The translations under genes and the position numbers were made by a program. From positions 1 to 19,819 of the forward strand of contig JANQIJ010000066.1 in assembly GCA_028282185.1 (NCBI GenBank): a DNA stretch of 19,819 bases, read 5' to 3'. Below are positions 8,325-18,950 of this stretch, piece after piece. The notes beneath the pieces were generated by a model that saw nothing but the letters and a program-made list of their open reading frames with translations, did no database searches and was not told the DNA's origin. Origin of the DNA: Rhodospirillales bacterium. GTDB lineage: Bacteria; Pseudomonadota; Alphaproteobacteria; Rhodospirillales; Casp-alpha2. Every line of letters starts with the position of its first letter. The first letter of the stretch is position 1.

Positions 8325-11150
8325 TTATTCCGCGGCCGCCATGGCACCGCCGCCGCCCTTTTCCTTGGTCTTGGGCTTGGCTTTTTCCGAAGCCTTGTCC
8401 CTTTTCCGCTTGGCCGGCGTGATGCGTTTCAAAATGCGCTCTTCCACTGTCTTGAGCTTTTCCGGATGGCGGACCTTCAGGCCGAAGATGTCCTTCACGT
8501 AAAACACGTCGACAACCCGCTCGCCATAGGTCGTGATCTGGGCGCTGGCGATCTGCAGGCCCTCTTCGGTCAGGACCGAAGTCACGTCATAGAGCAGGCC
8601 CGGCCGGTCGCGGCCGTTGATTTCAATGACCGTGTAGGTATTCGAGGCGTTGTTGTCGATCAGCACCCGGGGCGGGATGTTGAAGGCCAGCTCCCTGCCC
8701 GGCAGGTTGCCACCGTCCTTGTCGAGTTCCTTCGCCGGATCGCGTTTACCGCGCAGGGCGTCTTCCATACGCTGGACGATCCGGGCCAGCTGGCGCTTTT
8801 CTTCAATCGCCCGCCCCGCCCCGTCCTGCACCCAGAAGGTATCGAGGGCCATGCCGTTGGTCAGGGTCGCGATCTTGGCGTCCAGGATCGACACGCCGGA
8901 CAGCGCCAGGGCGCCGGCGATGTTGGCGAACAGACCCGGATGGTCGGCCGTATAGACGATGATCTCATTGGCCGCGCGGGCGGTATCGACCGCCGTCTCG
9001 ATGCAAAGGTCGTCGCCGCGGGCCTCGGCGGCACGGACCAATTCCGCGTGTCGGGCCTGGGTCGTTGCGTCCGCCGCCAGCCAATAGGCGTCCGTGCCGC
9101 GCGCCAAATGGGCCTCCAGGTCCGCCTTGGGCCAATCGGCCAAGGCCTCGCCAAGCGCGTGCTTGGCCCGCTCGATCCGCTTGGCGCGCTGGTTCTCGGG
9201 CGCGGTCCCGCTCAGCACCGCCTGGGTCTGCCAATAGAGCTCGCGCAACAGGCCGGCCTTCCAATTGTTCCAGACGTTCGGCCCGACGGCGCGAATATCG
9301 ACCACCGTCAGAATGTTGAGCAGACGTAAGCGTTCCGGCGACTGCACCGCATCGGCGAAATCCTGGATCGTCTTGGGGTCGTCCAGGTCGCGCTTGAACG
9401 CCGTATGGGACATCAACAAATGATAGCGAACCAGCCAGGAAACCGTTTCCGTTTCCCAATCGTTGAGACCCAACCGCGGACAGAGTTTCAAGGCGATTTC
9501 CGCGCCGAGCACCGAATGGTCGCCGTCCCGCCCCTTGGCGATGTCGTGCAGCATCACCGCGACGAACAGTGCCTCCTTGGACTGGATCTCCGAAAACGTC
9601 CCGTAGGACACGGGATGGTCCGCCTTCAACCGGCCCGTTTCGATCCCGTTCAACAGGCCGATCGCGCGGATGGTGTGCTCGTCAACCGTATAGACGTGGT
9701 ACATGTCGTACTGCATTTGCGCGACGACGCGGCCGAAGTCCGGAATGAAGCGGCCGAAAACGCCGGCCTCGTTGAATCTCATCAAGGTCGTCACCGGCTC
9801 CGGCCCGGTCAGCATCTCCAGGAACAGGCGGTTCGCCTGTTTGTTCTTGCGCAGCTTACCGTCAACCAGCTTCAGGTTCTGGCTGACCAAGCGCAGGGCC
9901 TGCGGATGAATGTCCAGGTCATGAGCCTGCGCCGTGTGGAACAGGGAGATCATCTTGACCGGATCGGCCTTGAGTTCGTCTTCGCTGTCGATGGTCAGGC
10001 GGCCGCCATCGACCTTGAAGCCGGCAACGTCCGATTTGCCGAAGCGCAGGAACGGCAGGCGGAATTTGCCGGAGGTCTTTTTCTGCTTTTCCTCGAGCAC
10101 GGCGCAGAGGATGCGGGTGATGTCGCCGACGTCCTTGGCGATCAGAAAGTAGTGCTTCATGAATCGCTCGACGCCCTGGGCGCCGCGCTGATTGCGGTAA
10201 CCCAGTCGCTCGGCGATCTCGGTCTGGACGCTGAAATTCAGGCGCTCCTCCGGCCGGCCGGCCAGAAAATGCAGATGGCAGCGCACGGTCCACAGGAAGT
10301 TCTCCGCCTTCTCGAACAACTTGATGTCGTCGTCGGTGACGATGCCAAGAGCGACCAGCTCCCCCATGTCGTCAATTCTGTAAATATATTTGACGACCCA
10401 AATGAGGGTCTGAAGGTCGCGCAGCCCGCCCTTGCCTTCCTTGATGTTGGGTTCGAGCACGTAGCGCGTATCGCCCATTTTGTCGTGGCGCGAATCCCGC
10501 TCACCCAGCTTCTGTTCGACAAAGACCTGCTCCGAGCCCGTCGCAACCTTGTCCCAGAAGGCCTGGCGGAACTGCTCGAACAGCGCCTGATCGCCCCAAA
10601 GCCAACGGGCTTCCAACATTGAGGTGCGGATCGTCAGGTCTTCCTTCGCCAGGCGCACGGCCTCGTCGACGTTGCGCGTCGCATGGCCGACCTTGAGGCC
10701 CAGGTCCCAGAGCATATAAAGCATGAACTCGACCAACTGCTCGGTCCGGGGCGTAATCTTGTAGGGATGCAGGAACATCAGATCGATATCGGAAAAAGGC
10801 GCCAGTTCGCCCCGGCCATAGCCCCCCGTGGCGGTCACGGTCAGCGCTTCCCCGGTCGTCGGATTGGCCGTCGGGTAAACCCAACGGTCGGCGAAGTCGT
10901 AGACCGCGCGGATCAACTGATCCATCAGGTAGGCGTGGGCGCGGGTCGCTTCCGGACCGCTGCATTCGCCGGCTTCGAAGCGGCGCCTGACTTCGTTCCA
11001 GCCGGTTTTTTGAGCGTCCTTGAACAAGGCGAGAACCTCGCCCCGCGTATTGGGCGTGTAGCCGGACCAGCCGGCGATCTCATCGAGGCGCCTGATCAAT
11101 GCCTTGCGGTCGATGATGTCGCGGGGTTTGCTGACGGTTCCTCGTGCCAT
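8325..11150 (-). CDS. glnD: Bifunctional PII uridylyltransferase/uridylyl-removing enzyme
   Basis: This protein of about 941 residues senses glutamine and adds or removes UMP on PII (GlnB/GlnK), controlling nitrogen assimilation. Domains in order: nucleotidyltransferase (GGYGRGELAPFSDIDLMFLH, about residues 109-127, with the metal-binding DID), a helical GlnD linker, an HD phosphohydrolase domain for UMP removal (VMLHDIAKGRDGDHS, about 533), and two C-terminal ACT domains for glutamine binding (EIIVYTADHPGLFANIAG near 727, and VIEINGRDRPGLLYDVTSVL near 838). A basic Lys-rich tail of about 40 residues (KRKRDKASEKAKPKTKEK) follows. I chose the ATG at 11150 (MARGTVSK). A TTG 48 bases upstream is also in frame, and neither has a good ribosome site. 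It sits between mutS and murJ on one strand, an order I associate with Rhodospirillales. Confidence 0.96.
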   Translation of the reverse strand: MARGTVSKPRDIIDRKALIRRLDEIAGWSGYTPNTRGEVLALFKDAQKTGWNEVRRRFEAGECSGPEATRAHAYLMDQLIRAVYDFADRWVYPTANPTTGEALTVTATGGYGRGELAPFSDIDLMFLHPYKITPRTEQLVEFMLYMLWDLGLKVGHATRNVDEAVRLAKEDLTIRTSMLEARWLWGDQALFEQFRQAFWDKVATGSEQVFVEQKLGERDSRHDKMGDTRYVLEPNIKEGKGGLRDLQTLIWVVKYIYRIDDMGELVALGIVTDDDIKLFEKAENFLWTVRCHLHFLAGRPEERLNFSVQTEIAERLGYRNQRGAQGVERFMKHYFLIAKDVGDITRILCAVLEEKQKKTSGKFRLPFLRFGKSDVAGFKVDGGRLTIDSEDELKADPVKMISLFHTAQAHDLDIHPQALRLVSQNLKLVDGKLRKNKQANRLFLEMLTGPEPVTTLMRFNEAGVFGRFIPDFGRVVAQMQYDMYHVYTVDEHTIRAIGLLNGIETGRLKADHPVSYGTFSEIQSKEALFVAVMLHDIAKGRDGDHSVLGAEIALKLCPRLGLNDWETETVSWLVRYHLLMSHTAFKRDLDDPKTIQDFADAVQSPERLRLLNILTVVDIRAVGPNVWNNWKAGLLRELYWQTQAVLSGTAPENQRAKRIERAKHALGEALADWPKADLEAHLARGTDAYWLAADATTQARHAELVRAAEARGDDLCIETAVDTARAANEIIVYTADHPGLFANIAGALALSGVSILDAKIATLTNGMALDTFWVQDGAGRAIEEKRQLARIVQRMEDALRGKRDPAKELDKDGGNLPGRELAFNIPPRVLIDNNASNTYTVIEINGRDRPGLLYDVTSVLTEEGLQIASAQITTYGERVVDVFYVKDIFGLKVRHPEKLKTVEERILKRITPAKRKRDKASEKAKPKTKEKGGGGAMAAAE

Positions 11151-11260
11151 GGCGGCTTTATACACCAGGCAGTGGCGGCGCGCACCCGCGCCGGACAATT
11201 ATCTTGTCAGGCGGAAACCCGAAACACCTCGGTCAGGGGCCGTTCGGTCAAGCGACGCGC

Positions 11261-14125
11261 TCAGGCACCGTCGTCATCGCCAAGGCGGCGCAGCCGATAT
11301 AACAGCTCAAGGGCCTCCAGGGGCGTCATCGCGTCGGGATTGATCGCCGCCAACTCCCGCTCCACCGCCGAGGGCGCGGCGGCCGCCTCAAGCCTGCCCC
11401 CCGACTGCGGCCGGGCGGAAAACAGGGGCAGCTCGTCCGCCAAGTCCACCCCCGCGGCAACGCCCGGCAGGCCGCCCTCCGTCTCGCCGCGCTCCAGCTT
11501 CTCCAGCACCGCCTCGGCCCGCGCCGTCACCGCGGGCGGCAGGCCGGCCAGGCGGCCCACATGGATGCCGTAGGACCGGTCGGCGGCGCCGGCGGCGACC
11601 TCGTGCAGGAACACCACTTCGCCCTGCCATTCCTTGACCCGCATGGTATACGGAGACAGGCCGTCGAGCCGCCCGGCCAGATGGGTCAGTTCGTGATAAT
11701 GGGTCGCGAACAGGCCGCGGCAGCCATTGACCTCGTGCAGGTGCTCGACCACGGCCCAGGCGATGGACAGGCCGTCGAAGGTCGCCGTGCCGCGGCCGAT
11801 CTCGTCCAGGATGACCAGGGCGCGGGCACCGGCCTGGTTCAAGATAGATGCGGTTTCGACCATTTCGACCATGAAGGTCGAGCGCCCGCGGGCCAGATCG
11901 TCGGCCGCGCCGACCCGGGAAAACAGTTGATCGACGATGCCGATATGGGCGCGCTCGGCCGGCACGAAGGCGCCGACCTGCGCCATCACGGCAATCAGCG
12001 CGTTCTGCCTGAGAAAGGTGCTCTTGCCGGCCATGTTCGGGCCGGTCAGCAGCCACAGGCGCCCGGCCGTCCCCTCGCCGCCGCCGAGGTCGCAGTCATT
12101 ACCGACGAAGGCGGTAGCGCCCTGGGCCTGCAACGCCGCCTCGACCACCGGGTGGCGCCCGCCCTCGATGTCGAATGCCAGGCTGTCGTCGACCCGGGGC
12201 CGGACATAACGGCGGTCGCGGGCCAGCCCGGCCAGCGCCACGTCCACATCAAGACGGGCCAAGGCCTGGGCGGCGAGAGAAACATCGGCAGCACGACCGA
12301 TGACCTCGTTCAACAGGTCGTCGAACAGGTCGAGCTCCAGGGCCAGCGCGCGTTCCGCGGCCCGTGAAATCCGGGTTTCCAACTCACCTAGCTCGACAGT
12401 GGAAAACCGCATGGCGTTGGCCATGGTCTGGCGGTGGATGAAGGGGCTGTCGGGGGCATCGCCGCCATCGGACTTGCCCGTCGGGATGCGATCGGCCTGC
12501 TTGGCCGAAACCTCGATGAAATAACCAAGGACGTTGTTATGCTTGACCTTGAGCGAAGATACCCCCGTGGCCTCGGCATACTTCGCTTGCAGACCGGCAA
12601 TCAACTTGCGGCTGTCGTCGCGCAACTGTCGGTGTTCGTCCAACGCCGGCGCGTAACCCGCCCGGATGAACCCGCCGTCGCGGGCCAGCAACGGCAAGTC
12701 ATCATCCAGCGCCTTGGCGAGGCGGTCTATCAACTGTCGGTGCTCGCCGAGATCGGCACGGGCCTGGGCCACGGCCTCGGGGGCGATACCCGGCGCCCCG
12801 TCCAACAGACCGCGCAGCGCCGCCGCCTCGGCCAGGCCGTCACGGACCGCCGCCAGGTCGCGCGGCCCGCCGCGGCCCAAGGAAATCCGCGACATCGCCC
12901 GGGCGATGTCCGGCGCGCGGGCCAGGGCCCTGCCCAAGTCGTCCGCCAGACGCGGGTCGTCGACAAAGAACTGGACCGCGTCGAGCCGCCGGTCGATGGC
13001 CCCGGGATCGGTCAAGGGGGCGGCCAGGCGTGCCGCCAGCAGCCGGGCGCCGGCGCCGGTCACCGTGCGGTCGATGACGTCGAGCAACGAACCCCGGCGT
13101 TCGCCGGTAAGTGTCCGCGTCAGTTCCAGGTTGCGACGGGTCGCCGCGTCAATCCCCATGACCGCGCTTTCCATCACCCGTCTGGTCGGCAACAGGCGCG
13201 GCAGGCGGCCCTTCTGCGTCAACTCCAGGTAGTCGACGAGCGCGCCGGCCGCCGCCAGTTCGGCCCGGGAAAAGCCGCCGAAGCTGTCCAGGGTCGCGAC
13301 CTGGAACAGATCCTTCAAGCGCCTTTCGCCATTGGCGCTGTCGAACCGGGCAGCCGGCTGGGGCGTCAGGCGGTCCTGAAAGTCGGCGAAGGCGTCGAAC
13401 AGGTCCGGAACCTCCAACAAGGCGTCGGCAACCAGCAGCTCGCCCGCATCGATCCGTGCCAAGGCGGCGCCCAGGCCCTCCGCCGCCACCGGCTGGGCCA
13501 GGAAATCACCGGTCGACACGTCAACCCAAGCAAGGCCCAAGTTGCCCTGTGCCCGGCCCAGGGCCGCCAGGTAATTGTGCTGCCGTGCGTCCAGCAGGGT
13601 ATCCTCGGTGATCGTCCCGGGCGTAACCACGCGCTGCACGGCGCGGCGGACGACGGCCTTTGACCCTCGTTTCTTGGCGTCCGCCGGATCCTCCGTCTGC
13701 TCGCAGATGGCGACCTTGTGGCCGGCCCGGATCAGGCGGGTCAGATAGCTTTCGTGGCTATGCACCGGGACGCCGCACATGGGGATGTCGTCGCCCAGGT
13801 GCTTGCCGCGCTTGGTCAGGGCGATGTCGAGCGTCGCCGCCGCCTTGGCCGCGTCCTCGAAGAACAGTTCGTAGAAATCACCCATCCGGTAGAACAGCAG
13901 GGCGTCCGGATGATCGGTCTTGATCTCCAGGTATTGGGCCATCATCGGCGTGACGCCGCCACGGGCGGCGGGGGGCGTGACGCCGCCGCGGGCGGCGGGG
14001 GACGCAGCGTCGGCGGGCGGTGCGGCGCCGTCACCGCGGGCACGGTCGATTTGCGGATCGGGCTGCGGGATATCCCGTGGGGCGGATTCGTCGGGCGGCA
14101 TACGGTCGTCGGTCATCATTTTCAC
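11261..14125 (-). CDS. mutS: DNA mismatch repair protein MutS
   Basis: This protein of about 954 residues recognises mismatches and, with MutL, starts repair. The start is GTG 14125, with in-frame ATGs at 14119 and 14116 as alternatives. The mismatch-reading motif FYE lies at about 84-86 in YRMGDFYELFFEDA. The core and clamp domains follow. The ABC ATPase has Walker A GPNMAGKST (about 695), Walker B VILDEIGRGT (about 770) and the FATHYHELT segment. The family is usually about 850-900 residues. The surplus is a low-complexity N-terminal extension of about 60 residues, rich in Pro, Ala and Asp, that includes a duplicated PAARGGVTP. It is the first gene of the mutS-glnD-murJ-trpS-nfu block and diverges from maeB. 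The 110 bases to glnD contain no obvious terminator, so read-through is plausible. Confidence 0.97.
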   Translation of the reverse strand: MKMMTDDRMPPDESAPRDIPQPDPQIDRARGDGAAPPADAASPAARGGVTPPAARGGVTPMMAQYLEIKTDHPDALLFYRMGDFYELFFEDAAKAAATLDIALTKRGKHLGDDIPMCGVPVHSHESYLTRLIRAGHKVAICEQTEDPADAKKRGSKAVVRRAVQRVVTPGTITEDTLLDARQHNYLAALGRAQGNLGLAWVDVSTGDFLAQPVAAEGLGAALARIDAGELLVADALLEVPDLFDAFADFQDRLTPQPAARFDSANGERRLKDLFQVATLDSFGGFSRAELAAAGALVDYLELTQKGRLPRLLPTRRVMESAVMGIDAATRRNLELTRTLTGERRGSLLDVIDRTVTGAGARLLAARLAAPLTDPGAIDRRLDAVQFFVDDPRLADDLGRALARAPDIARAMSRISLGRGGPRDLAAVRDGLAEAAALRGLLDGAPGIAPEAVAQARADLGEHRQLIDRLAKALDDDLPLLARDGGFIRAGYAPALDEHRQLRDDSRKLIAGLQAKYAEATGVSSLKVKHNNVLGYFIEVSAKQADRIPTGKSDGGDAPDSPFIHRQTMANAMRFSTVELGELETRISRAAERALALELDLFDDLLNEVIGRAADVSLAAQALARLDVDVALAGLARDRRYVRPRVDDSLAFDIEGGRHPVVEAALQAQGATAFVGNDCDLGGGEGTAGRLWLLTGPNMAGKSTFLRQNALIAVMAQVGAFVPAERAHIGIVDQLFSRVGAADDLARGRSTFMVEMVETASILNQAGARALVILDEIGRGTATFDGLSIAWAVVEHLHEVNGCRGLFATHYHELTHLAGRLDGLSPYTMRVKEWQGEVVFLHEVAAGAADRSYGIHVGRLAGLPPAVTARAEAVLEKLERGETEGGLPGVAAGVDLADELPLFSARPQSGGRLEAAAAPSAVERELAAINPDAMTPLEALELLYRLRRLGDDDGA
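13947..14000. repeat. 27-bp in-frame tandem duplication within mutS
   Basis: Two 27-bp units, 13947-13973 and 13974-14000, differ at one base (A at 13961 versus G at 13988). Each starts GGCGTGACGCCGCC and ends GGGCGGCGGGG on the plus strand. The unit is nine codons long, so copy-number change would keep the mutS frame. It encodes the duplicated AARGGVTPP block just before the conserved MMAQYLEIK. Confidence 0.9.
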
Positions 14126-14446
14126 AGCGCCCAGAGTATCCTTAGCGTATCATGGATACCGCCCCCGGGGACAAGAGCGGGAGGCCATCCGTTTGGGGAA
14201 AACGCGCCGACGGATCAAGGCTTTTCATTGCTCTGCCCCTTGGGCAATATGTCGGGAACGGAGAATAATCAATGGGAGGCACACCCTGGGCAACCAGGTG
14301 GAATGGTTGGCAGGCGGAATGATTGGGGACCGCTTGGCCGTTCATGGCAATCATCGGCAACAGCGATAAACGCGGGCGGGCACCGGCATTCCGGTGTCGG
14401 TTTATGCCTGTTCCTGGCGCGGACGAAACGGACAGAGACGACGCAG
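14126..14446. promoter_or_regulatory. Divergent mutS/maeB intergenic region
   Basis: This 321-base region holds no gene I can call confidently. It carries a GTATC/GATAC element at 14136-14159, a short ORF with three Trp codons at 14272-14322 preceded by GGAG, and a perfect hairpin at 14381-14396 (CACCGG CATT CCGGTG) about 50 bases upstream of maeB. The long distance to the maeB start suggests a structured or long 5' leader, but I see no known riboswitch class. Confidence 0.35.
14136..14159. promoter_or_regulatory. Candidate operator: repeated GTATC half-sites
   Basis: GTATC occurs at 14136-14140 and 14147-14151, 11 bases apart (about one helical turn). GATAC at 14155-14159 makes a perfect inverted repeat with the second copy (GTATC-ATG-GATAC). 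The cluster is 11 bases upstream of the mutS GTG on the other strand, so it could be a regulator site or part of the mutS leader. Confidence 0.25.
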
Positions 14447-16720
<2,274 letters not shown>

Positions 16721-16925
16721 GGAGCCGGTCGACCGCGGTGCCGCCCTCGGGCGCAGTCGGCGCGCGGACCCGGCCTGTCCACGAGCCCCGTCTGTCCACA
16801 AGAAAGCCGGCTGCGGACCCACGCCGTCATTCAATTTTCACGCGACGGACACGGGTCTGTTGCCCGGACGGGCCTAAGCTCGACGTCGCCGATCATCGGA
16901 CCGCCGCAACCGAGCGGAGCACTTG
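16721..16925. promoter_or_regulatory. Intergenic region upstream of phoX
   Basis: This 205-base spacer has an exact direct repeat CTGTCCAC at 16775-16782 and 16792-16799, 17 bases apart. A canonical Pho box has CTGTCAT-like units 11 bases apart, so this is not a standard one. GGAG at 16916-16919 is the phoX ribosome site. No terminator for maeB is obvious. Confidence 0.3.
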
Positions 16926-18914
16926 ATGCGCGACACCTTCCCACCGAAACAGGCCACCGACCCCGGCGACACACTGCCGAACGATCTCGGGGACGAGGAC
17001 GACCTGCCGATCCCGCGGCCCATGGCCGCGCCGCTGGACGAGATCATCGATCGCCGAAGCTTGATGTACGGCTTTGCCGCCGCTGGCGCCTGGACCGCCG
17101 CCCATTCGAGCGGCCTGTTCGGCGCGGCGACCGCCCGCGCCGACGGCAGCAACCCCTCGTCGCTGACATTCAAACAAGCGGCCCACATGATCGCTAACAG
17201 CCATGCCGTCGCCGAGGGCTATGACGCCGGGATCTTGATCCGCTGGGGCGATCCCCTGTTCAAGGGCGCGCCAAGCCTGGACCCGGCCAATCAGACGGCA
17301 GCCCGGCAGGCCCGGCAGTTCGGCTATAACAACGACTACATCGGCTACCTGCCGCTGCCCGCCGGCTCGGCCAACAGCGACCACGGGCTGCTTTGCGTCA
17401 ATCACGAATACACCAACCCGGAACTGATGTGGCCGGGCCTCAACCGCCGCAACCGGGCCGCGGTGACCGAGGATCAGGCGGCCGTGGAAATGGCCGCCCA
17501 CGGCCATTCGGTGATCGAGGTCAAGAAGAACGCCGCCGGCTGGACAGTGGTCGCGGACAGCCGCTACACGCGGCGCATCACCGCCTCGACGGCAATAGAG
17601 CTGACGGGTCCGGCGGCCGGCAGCAACCGTTTGAAAACCTCGGCCGATCCGACGGGACGGCGCGTTCTCGGTACGATCAACAATTGCGCCGGCGGCAGGA
17701 CCCCTTGGGGCACGGTGCTGATCGCGGAAGAGAACATCCACAAGTATTTCGCCGGCAAGCCCGGCGTCGGCGCCGAAACGGGCAACCACAAACGCATGGG
17801 CATCAAGGGCAGGCCGGACCTCGGCTGGGGCAAGTACCAAGACCGCTTCGACGTTTCGAAGGAGCCCAACGAGCCAAACCGGTTCGGCTGGCTCGTCGAA
17901 ATCGATCCCTACGATCCGGCCGCCATGCCGGTGAAGCGCACAGCCCTTGGACGTTTCAAGCATGAGGGCGCCGGCGTCACCGAAACGCCCGATGGCCGCG
18001 CCGTGGTCTATTCCGGCGACGATCAGCGGTTCGAATACCTTTATAAGTTCGTTTCCGACGGGCGCATCGACAAGAACGATCGGACGGCCAACAGAAATTT
18101 GTTGGACTGGGGAACGCTCTATGTCGCCCGCTTCAACGACGACGGCAGCGGCGAATGGCTGCCGCTGGTCTACGGCACGGGGCCGCTGACCACCATAAAC
18201 GGTTTCGACAGTCAGGCGGACGTTGCCATCGAGACGCGCCGCGCCGCCGACCTGCTGGGGGCCACGCCCATGGACCGGCCCGAGGACGTCGACCACAACC
18301 CGGTCAACGACAAAGTCTACGCCATGCTGACCAACAACACCCGGCGAACCATCGACCAGGTGGACAAGGCCAACCCCCGGGCCAACAACGAATACGGCCA
18401 TGTCATCGAGCTCGCCGCGCCACCGGGCCGGGGCGGCCGGGCCGATCACGGGGCCCTGATCTTCTTCTGGAACATCTTGCTCGCCGCCGGCGATCCGGCG
18501 GACCGGAGCCACGGCGCCAAATACCACAAGGACACGCCCAAGCACGGCGCCTGGCTGGCGGCGCCCGATAACTGCGCCTTCGATCTCCTGGGTCGGCTGT
18601 GGATTTCCACGGACCAGGGCTCGAGACAACGCAAGAACAAGATTCCCGACGGCATGTACGCCTGCGACCTGGACAACAACAAGAAGGGCCGGGCGCTCAC
18701 CCGGTTCTTCTTCGCCTGTCCGCGCGATGCGGAAATGTGCGGCCCGGAATTCACGCCGGACGGAAGAACCCTGTTTGTCGCGGTCCAGCACCCCGCCGAG
18801 GGCTCGACCCTGGCCAAGCCCACAACCCGCTGGCCCGATTTCAAGGACGACATGCCGCCGCGCCCCGCGGTGGTCGCGATCACCAAGAAGGACGGCGGTA
18901 TGATCGGATCCTAG
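16926..18914 (+). CDS. phoX: PhoX-family (DUF839) alkaline phosphatase, Tat-exported
   Basis: This 662-residue protein starts at ATG 16926 with GGAG six bases upstream. An in-frame TTG just before is less likely. A twin-arginine signal is visible as DRRSLMYGFAAAGAWTAA (R43, R44), with cleavage likely near ATARA (about 71), so the enzyme should reach the periplasm folded with its metals. Family motifs in order: NHEYTNPELM, NNCAGGRTPWGTVLIAEEN (C254), GRFKHEGAGVTET, YSGDDQRFEYLYKFV, MDRPEDVDHNPVNDKVY and APDNCAFDLLGRLWISTDQG. In characterised PhoX a Cys in an NCxGGxTPWGT-like segment helps bind an Fe-Ca cluster, and C254 is a candidate by inference. The usual role is release of phosphate from organic esters during phosphate limitation. 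No pst or pho gene is nearby. The substrate is not proven, as DUF839 proteins are often annotated only as secreted phosphatases. Confidence 0.9.
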   Translation: MRDTFPPKQATDPGDTLPNDLGDEDDLPIPRPMAAPLDEIIDRRSLMYGFAAAGAWTAAHSSGLFGAATARADGSNPSSLTFKQAAHMIANSHAVAEGYDAGILIRWGDPLFKGAPSLDPANQTAARQARQFGYNNDYIGYLPLPAGSANSDHGLLCVNHEYTNPELMWPGLNRRNRAAVTEDQAAVEMAAHGHSVIEVKKNAAGWTVVADSRYTRRITASTAIELTGPAAGSNRLKTSADPTGRRVLGTINNCAGGRTPWGTVLIAEENIHKYFAGKPGVGAETGNHKRMGIKGRPDLGWGKYQDRFDVSKEPNEPNRFGWLVEIDPYDPAAMPVKRTALGRFKHEGAGVTETPDGRAVVYSGDDQRFEYLYKFVSDGRIDKNDRTANRNLLDWGTLYVARFNDDGSGEWLPLVYGTGPLTTINGFDSQADVAIETRRAADLLGATPMDRPEDVDHNPVNDKVYAMLTNNTRRTIDQVDKANPRANNEYGHVIELAAPPGRGGRADHGALIFFWNILLAAGDPADRSHGAKYHKDTPKHGAWLAAPDNCAFDLLGRLWISTDQGSRQRKNKIPDGMYACDLDNNKKGRALTRFFFACPRDAEMCGPEFTPDGRTLFVAVQHPAEGSTLAKPTTRWPDFKDDMPPRPAVVAITKKDGGMIGS

Positions 18915-18950
18915 AGCATGTCACGTTTAAATTGAATTTTTGAGACGCTC
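18914..18950. repeat. Imperfect palindromic element at the phoX stop
   Basis: The 37-base segment begins GAGCATGTC and ends GAGACGCTC. The outer arms pair at 7 of 9 positions, and an inner AAATT-G-AATTT pairs perfectly, followed by TT. It begins at the last base of the phoX stop codon. It resembles dispersed intergenic palindromes I recall from alphaproteobacterial genomes, and it could also assist termination. Confidence 0.45.

Noticed and set aside
13718..14446. 729-base in-frame extension upstream of maeB
   Set aside because: The translation is unrelated to malic enzyme, runs antisense through mutS, and the ATG at 14447 gives the standard family length.
16775..16800. DnaA box cluster
   Set aside because: The CTGTCCACA segment differs from TTATCCACA at two positions and there is no origin context.
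16893..18791. Minus-strand open frame of 632 codons opposite phoX
   Set aside because: It is a shadow of the PhoX gene. Val/Gly/Arg-rich with no domain.
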